Shown: piece by piece, positions 10,983 to 22,421 of the stretch
How the letters are laid out: the number at the start of each line of letters is the position of its first letter
How positions within the stretch are numbered: position 1 is the first letter of the stretch
DNA from: Phascolomyces articulosus
Taxonomy: Eukaryota; Mucoromycota; Mucoromycetes; Mucorales; Lichtheimiaceae
DNA length: 64,000 bases
Assembly (NCBI GenBank): GCA_025677815.1
Contig: JAIXMP010000005.1
Location: 1,054,001 to 1,118,000, forward strand
Direction of reading: 5' to 3'
Position numbers and translations under genes: made by a program
The notes under the pieces: generated by a model
The model's input: only the letters and a program-made list of their open reading frames with translations
Databases searched by the model: none
Told to the model about the DNA's origin: nothing

Positions 10983-12356
10983 TTATTCTTCTTTTTTTTT
11001 ATGTGCACTGACAATCACAGGAACTACCCATTGTTTTCTTGCCAAATAGCCAAATAAAGAAGCACTCGACATCATAAAGACACGATTACCCAGGGGAGGT
11101 AAAATATCCCATGTTGCTGCTTGTTGATATTGTCGATGAATAAATCTGCTCAGACCACCTAACACGCGATCGCCACAAAGTGTTGTCACTTTCACCTGGT
11201 CATATCCCATGGTCTTCAATTGATCACGATACATTTCTGCTGTTATCATGTTTTCTTTGGGAATCCCCAAAATAGATTGTCCAAAGAATTCGACGATCCA
11301 TTTTTTGACCACACTGTTGTTATTGAATAAGAGTTGAGGATGAAGTGTTAGGTCGTACAAACCCAAGGATCCGCCTGGGATAAGATGGGTAAGCGCGGTT
11401 TGTAAAAATTTCTTTCTTGTCAAATAATGATAAGCTGAATCAATACATATAATATGATCGTAAAAGGTCTTGTCATTGTTGCTGTTGTTATGGGTGAATG
11501 TAAAGTCATCATCTGTGGCTGATGCACATACAAGTTGTACTTGATCTTTACATGGTAAAGAAGTTAATCTTTGTTGTGATACACTCCATTGACTTTTTTC
11601 ATTGGTGAGACCCTAAATGATAATAGATGCATGAGTTGAGATGAACAAGGTTTATGATTGATAACGAGAGATGTCCTACCGTAACATGGCAACCATAACG
11701 ATCTAAATTAAAAAAAAATGAGAAAGAGAGAGAAAGAGAGAAAATCAGGTTTTTTTTTGGGATGATTTTATATATAAAATGTATCCATGTAATAACCAAG
11801 AAATTTACCAGCTAATAAAAAACAAGAATCACCACAACCATACCCCACATCTAATAATAATATAAATAATGATGTAAGTTTATCTTTTTGTATATCTATG
11901 TGCGTCTTAATGTATATATGCTGTGGGGTAAATAGTTTTTTTGGCTCGCATAGATAAATTACCTAATACGCGACTTGAGTGTTTCATTTCCATTTGTTGA
12001 ATGACCGCTTCTACTAACCGCTCGCATGCATGCGAATATTTCATATGTTTCTCATTCTCTTTGTTGTTCTTATTATCTTGTTCATTGTCGTCGTCATACC
12101 ATAATCCCATATTAAACCAAAGTGTTTTAGGTGGAATCTCGAGATTAAACGTCACATGACGAAGATCATACATGTCGTTTTGTCCTCCATTAGGTTGTGT
12201 TGTAGAGGATGGGGTAAATGAAAAAAGTAGCCATGCCAGTCCTAATGCATGAAGATAAAGAACAATGTCTCGTATAATCCCGGTGGTTATTAAATATAAA
12301 ATGGGAAGAGAGGCTAAATAGACAAACAGTCTTGTTACGACTGTTAGTGAACCCAT
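10983..12356 (-). CDS. Membrane-anchored SAM-dependent methyltransferase
   Basis: Four exons on the minus strand: 12356-11963, 11850-11809 (42 nt), 11702-11680 (23 nt) and 11612-10983 (1089 nt, 362 aa). The N-terminus has two hydrophobic segments (about residues 5-50), implying an endomembrane anchor. A catalytic domain follows: a W-F-N-M-G-L-W motif, an ACERLVEAV helix, and SAM motif I reconstituted only by splicing (VLDVGYGCGDSCFLL). After that come VTGLTNEK, a DHIICIDSAYHY motif and a LIPGGSLGLYDL strand, a common order in class I methyltransferases acting on lipids or small molecules. The C-terminal third (FFGQSILGIPKENM ... YDQVKVTTL) fits the same fold. The substrate cannot be read from the sequence; a lipid or quinone acceptor is an inference from the membrane anchor. 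Confidence 0.8.
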
Positions 12357-14119
12357 ATCTATTATTTTAGAAAAAAGGGATGATCAAAGATAAAAAAAAA
12401 TAGAAAGCTTTTTTTTTTTGGGAGCCTCCTTCTTTTCTCGCGGACATTGTATGGTAATCTTTTGACATCCATATAGCGACTACAAATGATTTTTTTTTGC
12501 GTTTCCTGTTTTTATTCTGTGGTGTGTATATCTGAACCCTTCTCCTCCATCGTCCAATGGTCATCAAAGTATATCTTGGCAATGAAGCAAAGGGTTTCTT
12601 TTTTTTTTTTAGTTTAAATAGAATGAACCTGATGTCCAATTCCTTTTTTTACTATTTAATTGCATACAAAAAATGGCGTGAATTAATGGTTTGCAATTGT
12701 ATAATTTTATATTAAATGTTCTTGTGATAATACTTCAAGTGATCCAAGACCATAATGGAAAGGGTTTTGGGTTACCCTTGTAAAGATCCACCAGGCAAAC
12801 CAACACAGAGCTTTTCATAAGTTGAATCAATGCTTTAAGATTGATGGTGCCTGGGGTCCAATATTTTGACATTTCTTGAATTAGATATTGTATCAACGTG
12901 CATGTTCTTTGCAAATACAATTAAAATGGAGAGAGTATAACGTCGCTCTATATTACTAGTAGCAGGTCGCGCAAAAGTTGTTCAAATTGCTAATCGTGTA
13001 AATATTTTCCCAACATATCGTATTTTGCAATTGAAGGTTTTCAACCATTATAAGCTTGGGTCTGTTTGATCAATGCAAGGGGTTGGAGATACTGTTTATA
13101 AATCAGTATTTAAAGAACAAGCTGTGAGAATGGTTGTTCCTTATTCTATTTTGTTGACCAAAAAAAAAGTACAAGTCAATACACTACTTAATACACACAA
13201 TTCACTAAACTTACTTTTTTTCACTTTACGATTATCAACTAGCCTTTATCTAAAATTCCGAGTATTTTTTCGTTTAGACATTCGGTAACCTAATTCAACT
13301 TTGGCTGAAACTTATTAGTTACATATCCATGAAATAAAACTTTATATACGCCTTTTTTATCCTCCTTTTTTTTACCTTTTTTTTGTTTATTTCTTTACTA
13401 TAGGTAAGATATAGAAACAAGATTAAGCTTTTCTTGGTTTTATATATATCTCCTGAAAAAAAAAGGTGAATTGGAGCGAAATATAAGCATCGAAGGTTAA
13501 ATAACAGGTTCAAGGGCCCAGAGGAATAGTATTTATTTGTATTTTTACCTTTTCAAAAATAAACCGTTAACCAGTCATATAAATAAATGCAATACATAGG
13601 ATCATCAATAGCGTGCATTTTTGTTTACATGGTCTTTTTTTAACTTGTTTAAACGATAAAGACTATGGCCCCGTCGTAGTCTTACCATGATGATCAATCC
13701 ATCTATTAACAGCATTATCATTATCATATGTAGTTTATTATTCTCCTTTTTTTATTTATTATGCAACACAAGCGTTATTTCATAAAATAGCCACGATAGG
13801 TGACGTAAAGTTATGATCTCCTTTTTTTTTTAAAAAAAAAAGAAATCATGCTGGGTAGCTAAGTTTGTTCTCTCCTTTTATTGGATGAAATATCGGTCTG
13901 GTCAGGCCAATTTGTTCCTAAGAGTAAATAGCTTTTAGTACCTTTCATGCGTAATGCATTTTAATCCAAAACTACTGTAAACACCAGTAACAAAGCATGA
14001 TGTAATTAATTTTCATGTATATGTCTTTCATGATCAATTAGTGTGGTAACAAAATAGATAGCGAATGTCTTTATTATTAATTAAAAAAATGGTTTGATAT
14101 ATGCAATGATATTCGGTTT
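12357..14119. other. Intergenic DNA with a possible degraded coding fragment
   Basis: Mostly AT-rich. Between about 12735 and 13230 the DNA looks more coding-like on both strands but is broken by stops (see separate entry). From 13300 to 14100 it is plain AT-rich DNA with A/T runs. Confidence 0.45.
12960..13210 (+). pseudogene. Broken ORF fragment, unrecognised
   Basis: One plus-strand frame reads SILLVAGRAKVVQIANRVN followed by FPTYRILQLKVFNHYKLGSV, meets a TGA at 13068-13070, and continues in the same frame with MQGVGDTVYKSVFKEQAVRM and a hydrophobic VVPYSILL. Composition is mixed and coding-like on both sides of the stop, which suggests a decayed gene or mobile-element fragment. No family recognised; chance cannot be excluded. 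Confidence 0.25.
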
Positions 14120-15949
14120 TTATTGAATAACAAATTCTTTCACTTGATCATGAGTAGCATCATCGCTAAATACCATCTTCAAAATTTCATCTTCGGAATA
14201 TTGTCGAAGATGAGTCTCATCATCAGGACCACCAAGTAAATAAATACCAATGGCCTTGAATCGTTCTTCTTCTGAACCATTTGTGTTTCCACACTTCTTG
14301 AAAACGGGAAGGAAATAATAATAGACATCATACTCATTACGAAGTTGTAAGGGTTCTGATCCTTTTACAAGATAAGTATACATTTTATGAGATTTGAGTA
14401 AAATAGGCAAAAGGATACACTCTTGACAATCTTCAGTCAATGAAAGTGGTCTTGGTCCTTGTATCGTGGTAGTAGTAACAATATGTTGTGATGGTGGTTG
14501 TAATTGAGAATAATGGGTAGCAAAACACAATGCACCCGTGTCCATCGTAACTGCCCAATCTATTAAAATCATGTCATTGTCCCCTGTCGTAAAAAGATCC
14601 GTTGCTCCTCGTCGGTCTAGATACATAGCCATTTGATTATACCATGGCTTTTTGTTTTCCCGATGTGCCAAAGTTGAATAACAACCATGAGAATAAGGTG
14701 AAACAGAAAGTGTTTTGTAATATTTTGTTGATATATGGAGAAACATGTCATCATCGACAGAGGGGGAGGATGGAAGAAGCCAGTTCGTGCTTGTTGTGGT
14801 AATACGATCGGTAAGATGAAGCCCAGAAACGCCGGTCCAAGAAGGTAAATGATGACTTGTCATTGTATTGGTTTGTGTTTCCTTGCCATCAATGTAAAGA
14901 TTAGATCCAAAACAAAGAATCGACATATCATTAATTACCATGGTGCGGTAACAGTAGTTAAAAGTTGATTTAATATCACGTTCATAGCTGATCTCCATAT
15001 TTTTGAACATGCCAGGGAAAATGTTGATCAAGGAAAAAATTCTATCGTGTTCTTTTGAACTTGCTCGAAAATGAGCTTGACTGAGAGCTTGGTTAATACT
15101 TCCACCTCTTCCGTCTTGTGATTGATTTATAAAATCAAGCATCCATACTGAGAACTCATCATACGTGGTAGGTATATTATTTGTATGGAAACTATGTTGC
15201 CATTTATGAGTATCTGCTCCCACGATCAATATATTTCTCGACATTAGTGTTTCTTGTAAAGTCCAACTACGCTTCCACCATAATGACCTTTCAATATCTT
15301 CCCAAGCTTTTGCATTGGCGTATGTATCTGAAGATGAACGAAGTTGGGTATTAAAATCTTTTGGATCATGCACATGGAGTTCAGGAACAATCGCTACTGT
15401 ATAACGCGCGTTCAAGTAGATACAATGCATTCGTTTGATTTCTTGTAACTTGGTTTCCTTGTTGGACGAATCAATGCATAGTTTATCATACCATAAATAT
15501 TCGATTTGAAAATCTTGACAGATGTGTTGAAGTAGTTGACTGTAAGTCACATGTTTTACTGTTGCTTTACTTTTTTTGGAGGGTAAAAACTGAGGTATGT
15601 ACTCGTTAGGTTCTCCTTCTTTGGCTGGCACCATGGCGATTCTATCTTTCTTTGTCCTCATAAAGAAATGTTTTGTTTTTGTGGAAATGTTATTGTCGCT
15701 CTTGGCATTATTATTTCCTTCCACAATACAATGTTTGGCATTGTCAATGCAATCATAGTCACCATGCTCGTTTTTTGGTACTATTTCCACCGATTGTTTC
15801 CAAACGTAAGAAAGAGCGCAATAACCATTTTTTGCTTCGTGTCCAGGTACTTTTTTCCAATCAGAAACACGTACGAGATAAGTGGGACGAAAACTTCCTG
15901 CCGTGGCGTTGAGTCGATAGGACGTAGTATCCTCCACCACTGGATTCAT
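14120..15949 (-). CDS. HET-domain (heterokaryon-incompatibility-type) protein
   Basis: A single-exon gene of 609 aa. HET domains are found in fungal allorecognition and cell-death proteins. The three classical blocks are present: GYCALSYVW near residue 43; FQIEYLWYDKLCIDSSNKE with EIKRMHCIYLNARYTVAIV in the middle; and ERSLWWKRSWTLQETLMSRN about 60 residues later. A KEHDRIFSLINIFPG block (the usual D-R-x-[YF]-[AS]-L-L region) and a LPSWTG motif follow, as in HET proteins. The C-terminal half has no recognised partner domain such as NACHT or WD40. The start was set at the internal ATG 15949 (MNPVVEDTTSYRL) because the first 11 residues from 15982 look like leader sequence. HET proteins are far more common in Dikarya than in Mucoromycota, so its role here is unknown. 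Confidence 0.85.
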   Translation of the reverse strand: MNPVVEDTTSYRLNATAGSFRPTYLVRVSDWKKVPGHEAKNGYCALSYVWKQSVEIVPKNEHGDYDCIDNAKHCIVEGNNNAKSDNNISTKTKHFFMRTKKDRIAMVPAKEGEPNEYIPQFLPSKKSKATVKHVTYSQLLQHICQDFQIEYLWYDKLCIDSSNKETKLQEIKRMHCIYLNARYTVAIVPELHVHDPKDFNTQLRSSSDTYANAKAWEDIERSLWWKRSWTLQETLMSRNILIVGADTHKWQHSFHTNNIPTTYDEFSVWMLDFINQSQDGRGGSINQALSQAHFRASSKEHDRIFSLINIFPGMFKNMEISYERDIKSTFNYCYRTMVINDMSILCFGSNLYIDGKETQTNTMTSHHLPSWTGVSGLHLTDRITTTSTNWLLPSSPSVDDDMFLHISTKYYKTLSVSPYSHGCYSTLAHRENKKPWYNQMAMYLDRRGATDLFTTGDNDMILIDWAVTMDTGALCFATHYSQLQPPSQHIVTTTTIQGPRPLSLTEDCQECILLPILLKSHKMYTYLVKGSEPLQLRNEYDVYYYFLPVFKKCGNTNGSEEERFKAIGIYLLGGPDDETHLRQYSEDEILKMVFSDDATHDQVKEFVIQ

Positions 15950-17410
15950 TGATATTTGATTGCGACAATAAGTAATGTACATCTTCTTTTGAGAAAGGGA
16001 AGAAAAAAAAAGATTGTCAATGCCAAAAAAAAAAAAACTATTCGCTAAAAAAAAAGATCTGCGTTGATCTTACCGAGCTTTCCCAAAAAAAAAAATGTTT
16101 ATAAAATAAAGTTGCCTTTGATAATGGCTATAAAAATGTATGCAAGACAAATAATTATTACCAAAATAAATATAAAAAAGAAGGAAAAGAAAGAAAAAAA
16201 AAGAGTTCTATATAAATGTGGGTATTTTGTAAGATGCGTGTTTAGTCTCAAGAGTGAGTAATGATGTACAACATGGACTAGTCTTATTTGGAATTTGTGA
16301 GATGTAGTTTTTCAACAAATGAATTCAAAAGTAGAAAATCTAAAAGGCAAACAAAAAGGAATTCATAGTATATTTCTCATTAAGAAAAAAAGAAGAAGAA
16401 TAGATTGTCGTATATTACTGTGGATGTCATAAATTTTCATTTATATTCTGGACAATTCATATTTTTTTTTACATGTTGGTCATTTTTCACTGGAGGAACA
16501 GGAACAATGATACCTATACTGTGTCTCATTTGTATAAAAACATTAAAAACACATTACTGAGTATCATATTGGAAAAAAGACCCATTATAAACGACTCTAT
16601 ATATAGGTATTATAATGCATTTATTTAGGAATGGGATGCCAGATTTTCTTTCTAGGTAGAGATAAAAAAAGGACACAAGCAATAATGCAGTAGTCTTTTT
16701 CATTTTATTTTACTGTAATAAATGGTTAGTGAATTGATGGCGAGATCGCCTAATAATACATAATGATGCACGTATTATTTTTCTCGTTTTTACACGTTTT
16801 TTATATTCATACAAAAACGATTCAGATATAAACTTCATCTTATTATTCTCGATATTACATAAAAAGTATAAACGTAACCTATTTTCTATACATTAAAGAG
16901 CTGAAACCTATTTTTCATGTCATGAAGGGATTAGTTTATTTATTATTGTCATTTAACATATAAAGCAAATCATTATGATAACGGATGGGTGCACCGGAAA
17001 TTTCGGGCGACCGACTTTTCGAGAAGCGGCTTGCATTATCCAAAATTTTGACAGGTTGAAAGCGCAAACAACATCAGAAAACCAACCTAAATCTTGTACA
17101 AAAGCATGGAACTAAAAAAGTACCTACAGGAATATACGGGATATGTATGGATGCTAATATTTATTGGGATAACAACAGAAAAACAAAACTGACTGAGTGC
17201 TCTTATTCTTGCGATTTTGGAAAAAGACAAGTATTATGAAATCTTAAGATCGTATCAAATTCTCATGATTAAAGTTTACTTGTCAATTAAAATATAATGG
17301 GCGACTCGTCAATAATCAATATTTCAAAATCTGCGTATTAATTTCGTTCAAGAAGCTAAGTGTATAAAAAAAATTTGACATAAAATGATTGATGGTGTAG
17401 GTATTAAACA
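15950..17410. other. Intergenic AT-rich DNA with a small GC-richer patch
   Basis: No gene seen. A patch at 16983-17085 (containing GGGCGACCGACTTTTCGAG) is clearly GC-richer than its surroundings and lies just upstream of a broken gene relic at 17411-17828, so it may be part of the same inserted or decayed unit. Confidence 0.4.
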
Positions 17411-17828
17411 AAATTAACTTGATGATTATAATATAGCTACTTTCAGAAACTCGACCGTCGCAGCAAACCATTGAAAGACAACGAAGAAGCGCTCATTCGC
17501 GACTTTGGCATTGATTGCGACAAAGTGTTTCATATCGGCTGTCTGTTCGACGAAGAAAGCAGACACCAAAGTCGCTCAAGTTGCCCGTGGCATGGATGGT
17601 GAACCAATGTCATGGGTGGTCAAGCGGCCAGTTTGGAGGTCTCAAATGGTAATTTGTGATAGTATAACTTTTTCTAATGATAATATTAATCAAATATTAT
17701 ACTGATAGGCCTAAAACTTCATGAGTCTCTTGAATGACGATGTCAATCGCTTCCATGTGACAAGGGGAAGAATTACATATGTTGATTCAGATTATCCCGA
17801 GGATGTCCCTGAGTGGGCAAAATATTAA
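17411..17828 (+). pseudogene. Decayed two-exon gene relic, unrecognised
   Basis: The first segment is much GC-richer than the surrounding DNA. One frame ends with KVAQVARGMDGEPMSWVVKR-PVWRSQM at 17648, followed by a good 60-nt GT-AG intron (17649-17708). The second exon in the same phase reads Ala-stop-NFMSLLNDDVNRFHVTRGR, then ITYVDSDYPEDVPEWAKY and a TAA at 17826-17828. The in-frame TAA at 17712-17714 breaks it, and upstream another stop and a change of the open frame occur (a second frame, LIRDFGIDCDKVFHIGCLFDEE, is open over the first part). Retention of a clean intron argues against a processed copy. The parent family is not recognised; a mobile-element-carried or duplicated gene is possible. 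Confidence 0.45.
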
Positions 17829-18389
17829 AAAAAATTGTTTTGTTGAATTGGGTTGCAAAAATATTTTTGGCTACTTTTTATAATAGTTGTTTTTTTTTTT
17901 TGGCAAAAGGATGACGACTATATTATTATTATTATTATTATTATATTTTGCTATACCCACAAGAGAATGAATACGGGCGATAAGGAGAAGAGAACCAGAG
18001 GAGAAAGTTTCTGTATTTGTCGACTCATAACATTGTGGTATTACTGTTTTTAGTGCGGAGATATATCAATTCACAACTGCAAAATAATGCAGTATTAATT
18101 GACTATTGATAGTGACGATGTGTTGGAAAAAAATAATCAACTTGGTCAGGATATGAATCAGGTTCTCGTTAGTTTTGATACAAGTAAAATACTTGAATAC
18201 ATGACCCACGTTTACTTGCTGATAATTTTGAATAGTATAAATATCAACGTTTCATACAATGTAACATTTATATAAAGTTCGATCCTTCGTGATAAGTGCC
18301 TAAACCCAAAAATGTCTATTGTAGTTCAGGATAAGCATTATTGTTAAATCCAACGAGAGTATCATAATAACAGACATCCTTGAGCATGG

Positions 18390-18697
18390 CTATAGCAGAG
18401 CATTAGGAGGGAGAACCTCAGTGACATTCAATATTTGATCCATATCAAACACAAAATCCTCTGCTTGTAATGCATCAGCAGAAAAGAGATAATTTGTGGT
18501 ACCAGTTTCTTGAAGGACTTTATATATTATATATAAACAAGTATAGGAAGATGCATAATCATTAAAACACGTACTGTATTAACCAATTTTGTATTTTTCA
18601 AAACGTAGCTGCTCATTATCATTGATTTTTGACATAGATGACAAAATATGGGATCTCTACCTGACTGAAAAAGAAAATGTTTCTTGGCTGTGCCCAT
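18390..18697 (-). pseudogene. Two exon-like fragments, unrecognised
   Basis: On the minus strand an ATG at 18697 opens MGTAKKHFLFQSGRDPIFCH with a C-x2-C pair (FCHLCQK), then runs into AT-rich DNA. Below it, a frame ending at a TAG at 18390 reads VLQETGTTNYLFSADALQAE and DFVFDMDQILNVTEVLPPNALL. Both parts look coding but no consistent intron joins them in phase. Possibly a decayed transposon or host gene. Confidence 0.25.
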
Positions 18698-19596
18698 GAT
18701 AATTATGAATTACCAGGCGTTTCATAAAACATTCAGAATATTTTGTTGAGTGTAGAGGTATTGTTGAAATACGTATTCATTCAAGAAACTGGAAAAATGA
18801 AAGACCAGCAACCACAAAAGACACTTATAGATTATCTTCATAATTATGATGAATCGCTCGAATAGTTTGATCCATATATCGAGTATTAATGAATTCTGGA
18901 TGGTGGACACTTTACGCCACTTTATTTCATTATATTAATGGAACCTATTAAGAAAAATCAATAGCAATGGATCTTTGAAACTGGGTTTAGTGCTGCAGAT
19001 ACAGGTGCAATTAGATAAAGTATTCAGAAATTGACCATTGATATAAGACGGCATAGTATTCAATTTTTGATAAAAAAAAAAGTCCATCACGTAATATTAT
19101 ATGATACAAAATAGTAATTGCATAGGATGTTTTTATAGTAATGTACCTTGTGTTGCAACTTTGGTTTACATATATAACAACGTAAACACCCATTCTAACC
19201 TAGTTTTAAGAAAACAAGACCTCGAGTATGGACTTGGTGAAGTCAGAAACACGACTTTGTGGAATAGGAAAGAAGGAGGTGGTTAAATCCGTCAAAAGTT
19301 GAAGGCTTAATTTGAAAAATCATACAAAAAACTATTTGATTTATTCATACGTGTAAGTTCAGCGATATCATCCAAGATATTTATTTTTTATATAAGATAC
19401 GTATGCATTATTATAATACACATTTTACATTTCATAGGTTTCCGAATTAGTTTGAGTGTGCTGGACTATAATAGTAATAGTATTCTCTCTCGCATAAATG
19501 CTAGTGAGGAATATTATATGTCTTCAACGATATAACATCTTTTACCCTAGGAATAACTTGTGTTATTATACGATGAAGACCGTTGTATGCTTAGAT

Positions 19597-19819
19597 AAAA
19601 AAAAGATTTGTTGTGAAAGAGTCCGTCAAACTTTTAGAAAAGAGTAAAAAAGATCATGGAACTTTTAAATCGCAACTAAAGTATCAACTTCGCAAGAAAG
19701 TGACTACAATAAGCATACCTCTGTGTATCACGATTGATTCAGATAAAAAGAGTAAAATGGATGAACCTTCGCCAACAATATTGTCATCATCACCATCTTC
19801 CCCAACATCTACAATTTAA
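19597..19819 (+). pseudogene. Lys/Ser-rich ORF fragment without a start
   Basis: A plus-strand frame without an ATG start reads VKESVKLLEKSKKDHGTFKS then QLKYQLRKKVTTISIPLCIT and a Ser/Pro-rich end closing at 19819. About 300 bases upstream another short frame (LRKQDLEYGLGEVRNTTLWN at 19206-19265) is similar in character. They may be surviving exons of one decayed element; neither is recognised. Confidence 0.25.
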
Positions 19820-22421
19820 TTTTAACCCCATTCAATTATTTTTATATTTTATCACTATTTCTATCAATATTTGGAACTTGTTATATATAACCATCTTTTC
19901 TTGTCTTTTATTAAAAGAATGTAACCTCGTCTTTTCATTCTGCTAATCCCCATTATCTGTTAATACTATTACTGTACAAACTTACTATTCTATAAAACTT
20001 ACAACCTATAAAAGGAGTTGATCTCGCCAAATATTTATTAATACCCTATTCATCAACAACATCTTTAATATGTACCATAAATAGTATTTTATACTAAAAA
20101 AATTGATTGGCCAAGAATTGGGAACAAGAGTTACTTCATCATTATTATTGTTGCCTAAGCATCACATGGGGTAACTAGAGGATGCTTTAAGTAGTTTGTT
20201 GTAATGAGCATCATTTGTTATGTGCCTATTATTCCAATACCAATAGAAGTACTTTTTTTCCCGCGTCTATAATTCGCAATTTCTTATATATATATATAAA
20301 CCAACCATGCTTTATTATCAAGTAAGTTTATAAACGAACAAACTAAAACTAGTAGTAGCTACCTTAGCTGATTCAATAACATCATCGTAATTGATACAAG
20401 ATAAAGTGATCATTTATCATGTTATTGTTGTAATTGTATCCTATTTTGTAAAAAACAGGTTTCGTAGCATTCTTGTTATTAAAGTTTTGGTGTAATCCAA
20501 TGCTTTGGTATAGATACTAAGTTTTTTTATTTTTTTATTTTATTGTTCTTCTCATGATCACTTTACAAAAGAACAATAAACAAGTTAGTCTTTCTCTTTA
20601 GATCATCTTTAATGGATAACAACAATCAATATGTAATAAAAAGTAATTAATATCTATTTATTATTATGTAAAAAAGAGCGAAAGAACGCCTCATTTTTGT
20701 TAACTACTACTATTACTAAGAGTAGCAATTAGAATTTGTGTACTTATAAGAAAAAGGAGTTCTATACCAGAATAAGTCAATAGAAAACTCATTTGGGAGG
20801 ATGATCTATTCGTATATAAAGTGTCAAGCCAACATCATCATTTAAAGGTGGCACACTTAAAAAAAAAACACGCATGGCAAACTTTTTTCGTCCATAAAAT
20901 TGGAAAGTTTACTAAGCTAACTTTTTTCGGAGAGACAAAAATTCATCTTATTATTTTTCATGTTGTGCAGCAGCTTCTTTTTCTAACTATTTTGCTGCAC
21001 AAAAATATTAAATCAGCCACTCAACTTTTTAGACTCATTTCTTCTTTTGTTACAAATCAAGTCAATAAGTATATAATGGATACTACAGATAGATAAAAGA
21101 AAGAGAAAAAAATATGAACAAATCCATATATAAAACAAGACCACATGTAAAAACTATTGTTGTGTTATCAATTGTTGTTGTGTGTATGTGTTTGTGTGTG
21201 GGACCCGTTCTATAATAATTATAATTATAAAATAGCATGTTAAGCATTCATGGTAATGATCGACAAACTTTTTTTGGGTCTCCTCAATTTATCAAACGTC
21301 ACAAAGCCTTTCCCTTAAAAGACTTTTTCTAATGATGTATTTGAAAGGAGTACTTTCTATCTTATCAAGGATAATATGAATAATATATATACTCATCGGA
21401 TGCTCCTATATAATACTTACAGTACGTTACGTGATAGGATCAAGAAAAATATATTTTAGCCATATCGCAAAAAGCGGAGCTGTTATATATAAAAATGTGT
21501 GTGCACAGATCGGCATGGTTTTCATGAGAAATTGCAAGCGGGCAAATAAAAAAAAGCTATACACACTCTGGACCTTCTCTATTTTTTTTAAGGTTACACT
21601 AAGCCCTGAGGTGAAAAAAGAAGGTTTCTGATGATGTGTTTGATACAACAGATTTTGATGCTGATGATGATAGATGAATATGCAACAACATATAATATCA
21701 GGAACAAGGATAAGAACAAGTTGATAAATTTGTTATAAATGATGAATAGCATTAATAAGTAAGTAATAATAGTTTATTTGAAAAAAAAACAAGTCAATAA
21801 TATAATAAATAAGCACTGACTTGGATTTGTTGGACAAAATGCCCTTTTTTCCCCCCAAATCCGCTTTTCTTGTCATACAAGAAAAAAAAAGACTTTTTAT
21901 TTTTTTCCTCTTCTATTTGCTCCTCTTTCTCTCTTCTTCCTCTTTTTTTAACTTTTAAACTATTGCCTCAATCGTACATATAGCAAGCACATTATTGTAT
22001 ATATAAAATATTACTATTATATATATATATATATACTCCTTGATTATACCCGGGCACACAACTTTTATTCTAAAAAAACCTCTTTTTTATATACTTATTT
22101 CATCAACTCCTTATATCCTTGGACTTGGTTTTTTTTTCTTGCGTGCGAGTAAAAAAAAAAAAAAAAAAGGAGCCAAGAGGGGCAACAACACACAGCAACC
22201 ATCATCATCATCACTATTACTACGAACTATTGACTAGGACATATGCATCATCATTATACATAAATCATATATAAACAGAACATCACCAAAAATATTCCTT
22301 TATATATAAATAATCAACTCTTTATTCAATCACCTCTTTTTCTTTTTTTTTCACACTTCTTTTTTAATTAATTATTCAATACCTTATACAACAAAAAACG
22401 ACGATAATCATCATATAAAAA

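Larger units (their letters stand above)
17829..22421. other. Gene-poor region with scattered exon-like relics
   Basis: About 4.6 kb without a complete gene. Apart from the fragments listed separately, the DNA is AT-rich with an ATT repeat at 17921-17943, a TA run near 22019-22035 and poly-A at 22151-22168. An open frame at 20821-21096 lacks an ATG start and gene-like composition. The last 200 bases before 22422 are T/C-rich and form the 5' region of the next gene. Confidence 0.45.

Noticed and set aside
15668..15952. Plus-strand ORFs opposite the HET gene
   Set aside because: Antisense shadows of a long, motif-bearing single-exon gene.
20821..21096. 91-codon plus-strand frame as a gene
   Set aside because: No ATG at its start, Leu/Ile/Phe/Lys composition from AT-rich DNA, no splice or homology-like motifs.
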